Of a stretch of DNA of 64,000 nt, positions 53,741 through 64,000 are shown piece by piece; the first letter of the stretch is position 1, and each line of letters starts with the position of its first letter. The position numbers and the translations under genes are program-made. The notes below the pieces were generated by a model. It did not search any database. It was not told the origin of the DNA and saw nothing but the letters and a program-made list of their open reading frames with translations. Source of the DNA: Periplaneta americana (lineage: Eukaryota > Arthropoda > Insecta > Blattodea > Blattidae); the NCBI RefSeq assembly GCF_040183065.1, contig NC_091120.1, positions 189,893,627 to 189,957,626 of the forward strand, read 5' to 3'.

Positions 53741-56036
53741 AATGTCCAGAAACATTCTTCAATAATTTAAATTGAATGAAATGTCCAGAAACATTCTTCA
53801 ATAGTTTAAATTGAATGAAATGTCCAGAAACATTCTTCAATAGTTTAAATTGAATGAAATGTCCAGAAACATTCTTCAATAGTTTAAATTGAATGAAATG
53901 TCCAGAAACATTCTTCAATAGTTTAAATTGAATGAAATGTCCAGAAACATTCTTCAATAGTTTAAATTGAATGAAATGTCCAGAAACATTCTTCAATAGT
54001 TTAAATTGAATGAAATGTCCAGAAACATTCTTCAATAGTTTAAATTGAATGAAATGTCCAGAAACATTCTTCAATAGTTTAAATTGAATGAAATGTCCAG
54101 AAACATTCTTCAATAGTTTAAATTGAATGAAATGTCCAGAAACATTCTTCAATAGTTTAAATTGAATGAAATGTCCAGAAACATTCTTCAATAGTTTAAA
54201 TTGAATGAAATGTCCAGAAACATTCTTCAATAGTTTAAATTGAATGAAATGTCCAGAAACATTCTTCAATAGTTTAAATTGAATGAAATGTCCAGAAACA
54301 TTCTTCAATAGTTTAAATTCAATGAAATGTCCAGAAACATTCTTCAATAGTTTAAATTCAATGAAATGTCCAGAAACATTCTTCAATAGTTTAAATTGAA
54401 TGAAATGTCCAGAAACATTCTTCAATAGTTTAAATTGAATGAAATGTCCAGAAACATTCTTCAATAGTTTAAATTGAATGAAATGTCCAGAAACATTCTT
54501 CAACAGTTTAAATTCAATGAAATGTCCAGAAACATTCTTCAATAGTTTAAATTGAATGAAATGTCCAGAAACATTCTTCAATAGTTTAAATTGAATGAAA
54601 TGTCCAGAAACATTCTTCAATAGTTTAAATTGAATGAAATGTCCAGAAACATTCTTCAATAGTTTAAATTGAATGAAATGTCCAGAAACATTCTTCAATA
54701 GTTTAAATTGAATGAAATGTCCAGAAACATTCTTCAATAGTTTAAATTGAATGAAATGTCCAGAAACATTCTTCAATAGTTTAAATTGAATGAAATGTCC
54801 AGAAACATTCTTCAATAGTTTAAATTGAATGAAATGTCCAGAAACATTCTTCAATAGTTTAAATTGAATGAAATGTCCAGAAACATTCTTCAATAGTTTA
54901 AATTGAATGAAATGTCCAGAAACATTCTTCAATAGTTTAAATTGAATGAAATGTCCAGAAACATTCTTCAATAGTTTAAATTGAATGAAATGTCCAGAAA
55001 CATTCTTCAATAGTTTAAATTGAATGAAATGTCCAGAAACATTCTTCAATAGTTTAAATTGAATGAAATGTCCAGAAACATTCTTCAATAGTTTAAATTA
55101 AATTGAATGAAATGTCCAGAAACATTCTTCAATAGTTTAAATTGAATGAAATGTCCAGAAACATTCTTCAATAGTTTAAATTGAATGAAATGTCCAGAAT
55201 CATTCTTCAATAGTTTAAATTGAATGAAATTTCCAGAAACATTCTTCAATAGTTTAAATTGAATGAAATGTCCAGAAACATTCTTCAATAGTTTAAATTG
55301 AATGAAATGTCCAGAAACATTCTTCAATAGTTTAAATTGAATGAAATGTCCAGAATCATTCTTCAATAGTTTAAATTGAATGAAATGTCCAGAAACATTC
55401 TTCAATAGTTTAAATTGAATGAAATGTCCAGAATCATTCTTCAATAGTTTAAATGGAATGAAATGTCCAGAAACATTCTTCAATAGTTTAAATTGAATGA
55501 AATGTCCAGAAACATTCTTCAATAGTTTAAATTGAATGAAATGTCCAGAATCATTCTTCAATAGTTTAAATTGAATGAAATGTCCAGAAACATTCTTCAA
55601 TAGTTTAAATTGAATGAAATGTCCAGAATCATTCTTCAATAGTTTAAATGGAATGAAATGTCCAGAAACATTCTTCAATAGTTTAAATTGAATGAAATGT
55701 CCAGAAACATTCTTCAATAGTTTAAATTGAATGAAATGTCCAGAAACATTCTTCAATAGTTTAAATTGAATGAAATGTCCAGAAACATTCTTCAATAGTT
55801 TAAATTGAATGAAATGTCCAGAAACATTCTTCAATAGTTTAAATTCAATGAAATGTCCAGAAACATTCTTCAATAGTTTAAATTGAATGAAATGTCCAGA
55901 AACATTCTTCAATAGTTTAAATTAAATGAAATGTCCAGAAACATTCTTCAATAGTTTAAATTGAATGAAATGTCCAGAAACATTCTTCAATAGTTTAAAT
56001 TGAATGAAATGTCCAGAAACATTCTTCAATAGTTTA
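53735..56036 (-). repeat. 39-bp tandem repeat, about 59 copies, centre of the inverted structure
   Basis: The unit 'attgaatgaaatgtccagaa' + 'acattcttcaatagtttaa' (39 bp) is the reverse complement of a part of the 102-bp unit. It is repeated head to tail with few variants; a 5-bp insertion at about 55100 separates two blocks. 39 is also a multiple of 3, giving open minus-strand frames of 454 and 275 codons. Most variants change the encoded residue (Q/E, V/D, H/N, Q/P), which argues against selection on protein. Two 195-bp higher-order units (5 x 39) are seen from the 'atggaatg' variant at about 55453 and 55648. Confidence 0.97.
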
Positions 56037-56400
56037 AAGCGCCTAACAAATTAATATTATCATATGTTTCTAAACACCATAAATTTTCAAATTGAATGAA
56101 AATGTCCAGAATCATTCTTCAGTAGTTTAAAGCGCCTAAACCTATGTAACAAATTAATATTATCATACATTTCTAAGCACCATAAATTTTCAGATTGAAT
56201 GAAAATGTCCAGAAACATTCTTTCATAGTTTAAAGCGCCTAAACCGATGTAACAGATTAATATTATCACACATTTCTAAGCACCATAAATGTTCAAATTG
56301 AATGAAAATGTCCAGAAACATTTTTTCCATAGTTTAAAGCGCCTAAACCGATAGCCTATAACAAATTAATATTGTCATACCTTTCTACCAGATTAGATGG
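56037..56400 (-). repeat. 102-bp-type units, right arm of the inverted structure
   Basis: About three and a half diverged units in reverse orientation ('agtttaaagcgcctaaaccg', 'aacaaattaatattatca', 'tttctaagcaccataaat'), inverted relative to 53279-53740. Confidence 0.93.
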
Positions 56401-56879
56401 CAGGGGTATACGTGCAAATATATTTAGATGTAATCGGGAATAATATCTGAACCACATTACATTATGTAACAAATTTCTCAATCTCCGAAGTTATTTTTAG
56501 ATATAAAAAAACCATGGTTTTATTCATGTTGAATCTTTCGTACACTACTTTTAACACTTGAATATAAATAATTTATTAAATGGCGATCTTACTCGTGTTA
56601 ATTATGTAAGCGTGTGCGGCTTACAGTTGTTTCGGTGGTACTTCACACCATCCTCAGAGCCTTCTATGTCTCGGCGTCATCTCAACTTCGCTGCCTTTGT
56701 GGGTGCGTTCGTATGATGAAGAGTTGTGTCAAATAGTGTGTGTGTTCTGAAATTGATCTGTGTATTGAGAATTTGATTAGAGTGTGTTTTAGTGTGTCTG
56801 TATATTTCATATTGTTCTAGTGTGTTGAGTTTTTGGTTTTTGGATTGTATGTGTAGGATTTCCATGTCTGTATTTATTT

Positions 56880-57060
56880 TATTGTAGCCTATGTGTGGTT
56901 GGCATTAGTTATGTGGTCGGGATATGTAGATGTATTGTGTCCCCTGGTTATTGCTTAAATGTATTCTTTGTATCGAGTTTGGAATGATCTGCCTGTCTGT
57001 CCAATGTAGAAACTGTAGCAACTATTACATGTGAGTTTGTATACACCTGTGTGGTCGTAT
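56880..57060 (-). pseudogene. GIY-YIG endonuclease remnant of the Penelope-like element
   Basis: In the +1 frame relative to the RT ORF the minus strand reads YDHTGVYKLTCNSCYSFYIG then QTGRSFQTRYKEY and a stop (about 56957). G-V-Y and Y-I-G correspond to the GIY and YIG elements, with the C-x2-C insertion typical of Penelope-like endonucleases and the conserved R of 'F..RYKE'. A frameshift against the RT, the TAA after YKEYI and further stops show it is inactive. Confidence 0.82.
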
Positions 57061-57970
57061 TTATTTGTTTGTGTTGTTTGTGTGTTGAGATGTCATTGTA
57101 GTGTGTTTTCTGTTCTGTATGCTATGTCGTATTTCTGTTTTCTGAATGAAGATGCGATCTTGTGTGTGTTTTTGTTTTCGCATGTTAGTGTGACGTATTT
57201 CTTGTGTTCTTGTGTTTGTTGTGTTTTGTGTGTTTTTGTGTTTGTTCAGTTTTTGTTTTGTCTTCCTTATGATGCTGTCTATTATGTTTGGGTTGTAACC
57301 ATTTTCTTGTGCTATGTATTTGATTGTGTTCACTTCTTCATTGTAGTGTTGTTGGCTCATGGGTATGTTGAGTAATCTGTGTACCATTGTCCTGAATGCA
57401 GCATGTTTGTGTTGTATGGGGTGGTTAGATGTGTTGTGTATGTGTGTGGTGGTGGTGGTTGGTTTTCTGTATATTTTGAAGGTGTGTTTGTTGTCAACTT
57501 TTGTTATGGTGATGTCTAGGAAATTTATTGAGTTATTGTTTTCGAATTCCATTGTGGATTGGAGTTTTGGGTGTATTTTGTTTATGTATTGGTGTAGTTT
57601 GTGTATTTGTCTTTTGTTTCCTTTGTATAGTATGAGCATGTCGTCTATGTATCTGTGCCAGTATATTATGTTGTCTGCATATTTGTTGGGTTCATTGTTA
57701 AGTATGTATGTTTGTTCTTTGTTGTGTAAAAATATCTCTGCTAGTATGCTAGATATGGGTGATCCCATTGGCAATCCTTCTGTTTGGGTGTAGTATTTGT
57801 TGTTGTGTGTGAAATAGTTTTGCTTTGTTATGATGTCTGTGATTTGGATGCTTTCTTCGATGTGTTCTTGTGGTGTGTTGTCTGTGAGCATTTGTTTTAG
57901 TATCTGTAATGTGTCTTGTATCGTTATGTTAGTGTATAAGTTAGTGATATCGTTAGTGTTATCGTTAGTT
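57061..57970 (-). pseudogene. Penelope-like reverse transcriptase domain
   Basis: The frame is open from about 57970 to the stop at 57061. Motifs in order: DITNLYTNI (RT2-like), YYTQTEGLPMGSPISSILAE (RT4), YWHRYIDDMLILYKG (RT5 catalytic YIDD), STMEFENNNSINFLDITITK (RT6-7) and TFKIYRKPTTTTTHIHNTSN, then a basic linker. The 'GLPMGSP.S..LA...' and 'RY.DD' pattern with 'NFLD' and 'YRKPT.T' is specific to Penelope-like RTs. The N-terminal part is missing. The frame stays open in the RT but shifts before the endonuclease. Confidence 0.9.
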
Positions 57971-57975
57971 AGTGA

Positions 57976-58700
57976 TATGGTTTTAGATTAGTTAATACTT
58001 CACGAAAAATGGACGAGGAAAGATATAAAAACAAGAAAAATGAGCGAAATAAGCAAAAAACCTCATTCAGATGACTGCGTGGTGGTTCGAAACGTACATC
58101 TACAGAACAGAGACAGACAGTCAGGTCTACAACATTGCAGGTAATTGGCTAGAAACGTAAATGCTTGGTTTGAAATACCGTTCGTAGGGCGATGCGTGTA
58201 ACGTGCGGCAAAGATCGTTACTTTCGCTGTCAATGACCTTCACCCCCAAAGGGTTGTCTGTTGCACCGTCTGCTACGACTTCCTGTACCACTCGACATCT
58301 GGAACTCACTAAGCCGGCGGGGTGGGAGGCATTACACGTGAACCGATCCCAATCGATTTATATTTCCGGCAAGGGCGAATAGTTGATGTACCACTATTAG
58401 CGGTCCTTTAGAAGTAGAAACTACGTTCAGGAACAATGAAATGCTGATTTATCGAGAGGTCCTACAGGGGCAATACGAACTATAGTGTAACAATCATGGT
58501 AGGGAATAGCTATAAAACATATCGATGTCCAAGAAGTGGTACCTCGTATCTGTAAATTTTGTAAGTGAATCTAACAACCATTTTAAAAACTATTTTTTCC
58601 CCAATGTAGATAACATTTTTATTTATGTTTCTGCTTTGCAAGATCTTCTACTCGAGGATATAATATTAGTTAACTTTCCAATTTTGTGTACATAATAATA
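57976..58700. other. Unassigned DNA
   Basis: A short frame at 58127-58309 has no domain. Not recognised as repeat or gene. Confidence 0.4.
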
Positions 58701-58714
58701 TAGTGAATCTAAAT

Positions 58715-59563
58715 AATAATGTTACTTACTTACTGGCTTTTAAGGAACCCGGAGGTTCATTGCCGCCCTCACATAAGCCTGCCATTGGTCCCTATCCTGA
58801 GCAAGATTAATCCAGTCTCTACCATCATATCCCACCTCCCTCAAATCCATTTTAATATTATGTACCCACCTACGTCTCAGCTTCCCTAAAGGTATTTTTC
58901 CCTCCGGCCTCCCAACTAACACTCTATATGCATTTCTGGATTCGCCCATACGTGCTACATGTCCTGCCCATCTCAAACGTTTGGATTTTATGTTCCTAAT
59001 TATGTCGGGTGAAGAATACAATGCTTGAAGCTCTCCGTTGTGTAACTTTCTCCATTCTCCTGTAACTTCATCCCTCTTAGCCCCAAATATTTTCCTAAGA
59101 ACCTTATTCTCAAACACCCTTAATGTCTGTTCCTCTCTCAAAGTGAGAGTCCAAGTTTCACAATCATACAGAACAACCGGTAATATAACTGTTTTATAAA
59201 TTCTAACTTTTAGATTTTTTGACAGAAGGCTAGATGACAAAAGCTTCTCAACCGAATAATAACAGGCATTTCCCATATTTCTGCGTTTAATTTCCTCCCG
59301 AGTGTCATTTATATTTGTTACTGTTGCTCCAAGATATTTGAATTTTTCCACCTCTTCGAAAGATAAATCTCCAATTTTTATAGTTCCATTTCGTACAATA
59401 TTCTGGTCACGAGACATAATCATATACTTAGTCTTTTCGGGATTTACTTCCAACCTTATCGCTTTACTTGCTTCAACTAGAATTTCCGCGTTTTCCCTAA
59501 TCGTTTGTGGATTTTCTCCTAGCATATTCACGTCATCCGCATAGACAAGAAGCTGATGTGGTG
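58715..59563 (-). mobile_element. 5'-truncated RTE-like LINE with 14-bp TSD, ORF open
   Basis: Flanks tagtgaatctaaat (58701-58714) and tagtgaaactaaat (59564-59577) match at 13 of 14. The minus-strand ORF is open from the boundary (YADDVNML at about 59550; first Met 59531) to the stop at 58740: ASKAIRLEVNPEKTKYMIMS, VEKFKYLGATVTN, ILPVVLYDCETWTLTLREEQ, KSKRLRWAGHVARMGES, GRPEGKIP and VRAAMNLRVP. It ends in a (TAAG)n-type tail ('gtaagtaagtaac' complement). YADD is the RT catalytic box; the C-terminal WAGHVARM and GRP...R.W motifs are typical of this insect RTE-like family. The endonuclease and the first half of the RT are missing. Confidence 0.92.
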
Positions 59564-59577
59564 TAGTGAAACTAAAT

Positions 59578-59999
59578 TACCATTTTTGTAAATAGAGAAA
59601 GTTTCACTTCTTAGCCATCGATATAGAAGTCACGTTTTGTAGCCTGCACCACAAATAGAGGATTTTCTGACCAGCGAATATTATTACGTTGATCACAAAA
59701 CAAGTGACGTGTCTGTTATGATTGTCCAGCAGTGGTTCAGTATTGTTACGTCCGTGGGAACTATATGAAGTAATTCTTCAATGTAATAGTTTCTTTGGGT
59801 CGTAAGTATTTTATTCTCTGAAACATAATCGTTTTGGTGGCTAATTAATTTTCAAGGTTTTTCCTTGAAACCTCGGCTATAAAATCAATTTATATTAATT
59901 AAAAGTTAATGCCCAAGGGATATACATTTTCCTTTTTTGTTGGATATTATTTTAGACATTGATAAAAACTTGTTGTGGTTCAAGGACTGAAACCTAAGA
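59578..59999. other. Unassigned DNA
   Basis: Nothing recognised between the LINE and the GA-rich array. Confidence 0.45.
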
Positions 60000-61375
60000 A
60001 AAATCTGAAACAGACGAGAAACAAGTAGATGAGGATAAGAAGCAGGTGGAGGGGGAAGAGGAGCATGAATAAGTGGAGGAAATAGAGGAGCAGAGGGAGT
60101 GGAGGAAGAAGAGTAAAATGAGAATGTGAAAGAAGAGGAGGATGAGAAGGAAGTAGGAGAAGAAGAGGATGAGAAGGAAGTGGGAGAAGGTGTTGAAAAT
60201 GAAGTAAAGGGAGAAGAAGAGGAAAATAAGATGGAGAGAGAAGATGAGAATGAAGTGGAGGGAAAAGAAGAAGTTGGGAATGAAGTGGAGGGATAAAAAG
60301 AGAATGAGAATGAAGTGGAGGGAGAAGAAGATGAGAATGAAGAGGGGGAGTAGAGGATGAAAATGAATTGGAGGGAGGAAAAGATGAGAATAAAGTGGTT
60401 GGAAAGAAGGTGATGAGAATGAAGTGGAGGGAAAAGAAGAGGACTAGAATGAAGTGTAGGGAGAAGTGAATGAGATTGAAGTGTAGGGAGAAGTGGAGGA
60501 GAATAAGATGAGAATGCAGTGGAGGGAGAAGTGAATGAGAATGAAGTGGAGGGAGAAGAAGATGAGAATGAAGTGTAGGGAGAAGTGGATGAGAATGAAG
60601 TGGAGGGAGAAGTGGATGAGAATGAAGTGTAGGGAGAAGTGGATGAGAATGAAGTGGAGGGAGAAGAAAATGAGAATGAAGTGGAGGGAGAAGAGGATGA
60701 GAATGAAGTGGAGGGAGAAGAAAATGAGAATGAAGGGAAGGGAAAGAATATGACGAGAATGAAGTGGACTGAAAAGAAGAGTATGAGATTGAAGTGGAGG
60801 GAGAAGAAGATGAGAATAAATGAAGTGGAGGGAGAAGAAGATGAGAATGAAGTGGAGGAAGAAGTGGATGAGAATGAAGTGGAGGGAGAAGAAGATGAGA
60901 ATGAAGTGGAGGAAGAAGCGGATGAGAATGAAGTGGAGGGAGAAGAAAATGAGAATGAAGTGGAGGGAGAAGAGGACGATAATGAGATGGAGAGGGAAGG
61001 GGATGACAATGAAGGGAAGAGAAAGAATATGACGAGAATGAAGTGGAGGGAAAAGAAGAACATGAGATTGAAGTGGACGGAAAAAGAAGAGGATTAGAAT
61101 GAAGTGAAGGTATAAGAAAACGTTGAGAAGGAAGTGGAGGGGAAAGAATCGTAATATAATGAATTGGAGGCAGAAGAAGAGGATGAGATTGAAGTGGAGG
61201 ACAAAGACTAGGATGAGGGGAAAATGAAAGAAGAGGAGAACCATAAGGAAGTTGAGAACCGATAGGAGTATGAGGAAGTGTAAGAAGGAGAGGAAGATCA
61301 GAAGAAAACTGAGGAAGGTGAACAGGAGTAGGAAGTGGATGGAGAAGTTTATAGTAACTGTGGTAGTAATGTTTC
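60000..61375 (+). repeat. Purine-rich minisatellite array 1
   Basis: Variable 24-33 bp units built on 'gatgagaatgaagtggaggg' 'agaagaa'. The plus strand is overwhelmingly A/G with T mainly in 'gatga' and 'gtgg'. Long frames on both strands (Glu/Asp-rich plus, Ser/Leu/His/Phe-rich minus) persist because units are mostly multiples of 3. Longest minus frames (465, 385 and 266 codons) overlap one another, so they cannot all be genes, and none has a domain. Confidence 0.93.
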
Positions 61376-62345
61376 ATTTACCGTCGCTTTTAACTGCATT
61401 GGTTATTCATAGTCGAAATTAAAGTTGGGCGAAAAATGAAAGACAAATTTGCTTAGATCCCTCTATCACCTTCTTGATGTATTTCTCTACGAGAGGGAAA
61501 TATACCAGGGATTCAGAAAATAAGGGATGTTAGGGGGAAGATGAAGAGAAAGTGAGGAAGCACAGAAGATGAGAAGTAGAAAAGAAGTGTAAAGAACTAT
61601 ATTACGGTTTTTTCTTAAACTATTCTACATGTTCCAGTAGTTTTTTTGTTTTTAACTTCCAGTAATAATTCTTCTAGTTTACTTTCTAATCGATAGGTCA
61701 AGAAATTGTTCTCCAATAACCTTACTGTATCCTATGATATTCAGGGTTTTGTATTGAACTTCTTGAAATCCAGAAAATTGTAGAAATAAACCAGTGAGAA
61801 GTTCCGCATCTACATTAATATTTTAACTTGCACATTACGAAGAATGAATCATCAACGTTATTTCGTCTATAATTTAATGTATACGTTCATGTCTAAACAT
61901 AAGGAAAGGACTAATATAACTGTTGTGTGTGGAATGTGCAACATCGGTGACGTCCATAATGCAGTTTGTGGTTAATAAACGGTAGAAATTGCGGAGCTGT
62001 TGCATTCTTTATTGCTGCAGTAAGAGCGTGGAAATTGGACTTCCACATGCCAGCTGCTTTAGTAACGTCCAGGCTCGCAGTTTCAACATTCTCTCGGGCG
62101 TGAAATCTTTCACTCTGTCATGCAGTCGGGAGTCTGTGTTAGAACCTGAACATTTTCCGTGAGATATACGGCGGATGTATGAGTTACGATGTCGGGACTC
62201 TACCTGAGACAACACAGAACATCACATTGACCCATGGCCCTTCACTGAAAAACAACATTGATTTTATTGTTATGAAGAGTATAAGGTATTTTTATAACCA
62301 GGTTTTTTGACGAGTAACGCCAGTATTCATCCAGCGCTATTTCTA
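61376..62345. other. Unassigned spacer between the two GA arrays
   Basis: Contains one short GA-rich relic at 61500-61590. The frame 62215-62009 has no domain. Confidence 0.45.
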
Positions 62346-63470
62346 TATAGAGGATGAGATTGAAGTGGAGGGAAAAGAAGATGAGGATGAAGTGGAGGAA
62401 GAAGAGGATAATATTGAAGTGGAGGGAGAAGAGGATGACAATGAAGTGGAGGGAGAAGAAGAGGATGAGAACGAAGTGGAGGGAGAAGAGGATAAGATTG
62501 AAGTGGAGGGAGAAGAGGATGAGAATGAAGTGGAGGGAGAAGAAGAGGATGAGAACGAAGTGGAGGGAGAAGAGGATAAGATTGAAGTGGAGGGAGAAGA
62601 GAATGAGAATGAAGTGGAGGGAGAAGAAGAGGATGAGGATGAAGTGGAGGGAGAAGAAGAGGATGAGGATGAAGTGGAGGGAAAAGAAGATGAGGATGAA
62701 GTGGAGGAAGAAGAGGATAATATTGAAGTGGAGGGAGAAGAGGATGAGAATGAAGTGGAGGGAGAAGAAGAGGATGAGAATGAAGTGGAGGGAGAAGAGG
62801 ATAAGATTAAAGTGGAGGGAGTAGAGAATGATAATGAGATGGAGGGAGGAAAGGGTGAGAATGAAGTGATGGGAAGGATGATGAGAATGAAGTGGAGGGA
62901 AAAGAAGATGAGGATGAAGTGGAGGAAGAAGAGGATAATATTGAAGTAGAGGGAGAAGAGGATGAGAATGAAGTGGAGGGAGAAGAAGAGGATGGGAATG
63001 AAGTGGAGGGAGAAGAGGATAAGATTAAAGTGGAGGGAGTAGAGAATGATAATGAGATGGAGGGAGGAAAGGATGAGAATGAAGTGATGGGAAGGATGAT
63101 GAGAATGAAGTGGAGGGAAAAGAAGATGAGGATGAAGTGGAGGAAGAAGAGGATAATATTGAAGTGGAGGGAGAAGAGGATGAGAATGAAGTGGAGGGAG
63201 AAGAAGAGGATGAGAACGAAGTGGAGGGAGAAGAGGATAAGATTGAAGTGGAGGGAGAAGAGAATGAGAATGAAGTGGAGGGAGAAGAAGAGGATGAGGA
63301 TGAAGTGGAGGGAGAAGAAGAGGATGAGGATGAAGTGGAGGGAGAAGAAGAGGATGAGGATGAAGTGGAAGAAGAAGGAGAGCATTAGGAAGGAAGTGGA
63401 GGAGGAAAGGGATGAGAAGTAATTGGAAGAAGATGGGAGTGTGGGAAAAGAAAAGAAGATGGGACCGAAA
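62346..63470 (+). repeat. Purine-rich minisatellite array 2 with higher-order repeats
   Basis: The same unit family as array 1. The marker 'gaggataatattgaagt' recurs at about 62403, 62713, 62933 and 63153, i.e. higher-order spacings of about 310, 220 and 220 bp. Acidic open frames (EVEGEEDENE) are repeat translations. Confidence 0.93.
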
Positions 63471-64000
63471 CAGGTTTACACAGGTCTAATTGGTGACGGA
63501 TGATAATGATGATGATGTATGTGTAAAACACTGTCCTTCTGTTTTATCATAAAAATATGGAGTGACCGTGAAACGAGCGGGCCCGGATTCAAAACCTGCT
63601 TGGAACAAGTTACCTGGTTCAAGTTATTTCCGAGGTTTTCCCTCAACCATTTCCGGCGTTGTACCTCGAACTCATTTCGCCACCATAATTACACTTCCCC
63701 TCTTTCATCACCATCTCCATTTCTTTCCCATATTTTGGACCTTGCTCCGCTGTAGAGTCGACTGAAGGCTGCCACTGTACTTGGACCCGTGGTATGCGGT
63801 CATTAGTTGCTGGTGGTAGTGCTGCGTACCGTGGGCTCTCCTCTGAGCTCATGGTAGCTCGTTTAACTGGCGGGGTTGAGGGATCGCGGTGATGCCTACA
63901 CCGAAAACTAAAAGAATTCTTTAGGCTGTAGGGGACTTCGTAGGCGAAGGATCTTAGATCATGCACACCATTTGATTCCGGTTATTAAATGGACTCACCC
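63471..64000. other. Unassigned DNA with a decayed SINE
   Basis: 63555-63740 retains a B-box-like 'cccggattcaaaacctgc', 'gttacctggttcaagttatt' and 'tccgaggttttccctcaacc', matching the middle of the SINE at 14408-14655 in plus orientation. The frame 63966-63643 has no domain. Confidence 0.6.

Larger units (their letters stand above)
56577..57970 (-). mobile_element. Penelope-like element (RT plus GIY-YIG), 5'-truncated
   Basis: On the minus strand the element enters within the RT, continues into a GIY-YIG endonuclease remnant and the C-terminal tail shared with 651-1026 and 48351-48706, and ends at 'gcgatcttactcgtgttaat'-complement near 56580. RT joined to GIY-YIG is diagnostic of EN+ Penelope-like elements (established). 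No TSD was resolved. Confidence 0.9.

Noticed and set aside
53724..55912. Minus-strand ORFs of 454 and 275 codons encoding a 13-residue repeat (FKLLKNVSGHFIQ)
   Set aside because: They are translations of the 39-bp satellite; variants are mostly residue-changing, a 5-bp insertion separates them, and there is no non-repeat coding part or signal of selection.
57031..57793. Plus-strand Cys/Val/Leu-rich ORFs (114 and 144 codons)
   Set aside because: Antisense shadows of the Penelope-like RT on the minus strand.
59906..61377. Long Ser/Leu/His-rich and Glu/Asp-rich ORFs on both strands
   Set aside because: Overlapping frames on both strands of a purine-rich minisatellite; no domain, start context or conserved non-repeat segment.
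62354..63422. Acidic (EVEGEEDE) and basic (MKWREKK) ORFs
   Set aside because: Same minisatellite artefact as the first GA array; alternative frames of the same repeat are equally open.

Overview
No convincing host protein-coding gene, rRNA or functional tRNA gene is visible in this window. It is AT-rich non-coding DNA of a large, repeat-laden animal genome, almost certainly an insect. The mix of tRNA-derived SINEs, RTE-like and Jockey/CR1-like LINEs, Penelope-like elements, hAT, pogo and Tc1/mariner-type elements resembles what I recall of cockroach/termite (Blattodea) genomes. That assignment is inference; the sequence shows only that it is a metazoan repeat landscape. Nearly every readable protein fragment belongs to a transposable element (TE), and most of the long open frames are translations of tandem repeats. 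Layout. 0.65-2.8 kb: a Penelope-like 3' fragment, then a six-copy 286-bp tandem array in which each unit carries a tRNA-like Pol III cassette. 3.4-7.2 kb: a possible hAT-type shell (CAGTGGCG ends) holding a broken DDE transposase, an inverted-repeat element and a 5'-truncated LINE with a perfect 12-bp target-site duplication (TSD). 7.7-10.6 kb: a 118-bp satellite split by a deleted hAT element (8-bp TSD) that is itself split by a SINE (15-bp TSD). 11.6-18.4 kb: several MITEs, a LINE split by a SINE (14-bp TSD) and a tandem duplication. 18.5-22.5 kb: a SINE and two copies of one dispersed repeat that act as empty sites for each other's MITE and LINE insertions. 23.2-31.7 kb: three related LINE 3' ends, each abutting a (CATA)n/(TATG)n microsatellite, one with two nested inserts (11-bp TSDs each), plus two pogo-type relics. 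34-43 kb: a BED-type zinc-finger remnant, LINE tails, a second deleted hAT copy, a mariner-like N-terminal half, a LINE ending in 64 GAT triplets, and a second copy of each of two MITEs (one inside the other). 45-52.5 kb: a SINE with a 13-bp TSD, a TTAA-flanked MITE, a mariner-like C-terminal half, and an RTE-like LINE interrupted by a Penelope-like insert (10-bp TSD). 53.2-56.4 kb: a large inverted, two-level tandem repeat (102-bp units flanking about 59 copies of a 39-bp unit). 56.6-59.6 kb: a Penelope-like element with RT and GIY-YIG remnants, and an RTE-like LINE with a near-perfect 14-bp TSD. 60.0-63.5 kb: two purine-rich minisatellite arrays. How the parts relate: this is a layered insertion record rather than a pathway. 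Autonomous relics (LINE, PLE, hAT, pogo, mariner) show which machineries existed; SINEs and MITEs are their non-autonomous dependants. Several microsatellites sit exactly at LINE/SINE 3' tails. All boundaries and TSDs were read by eye; no search or alignment program was run.
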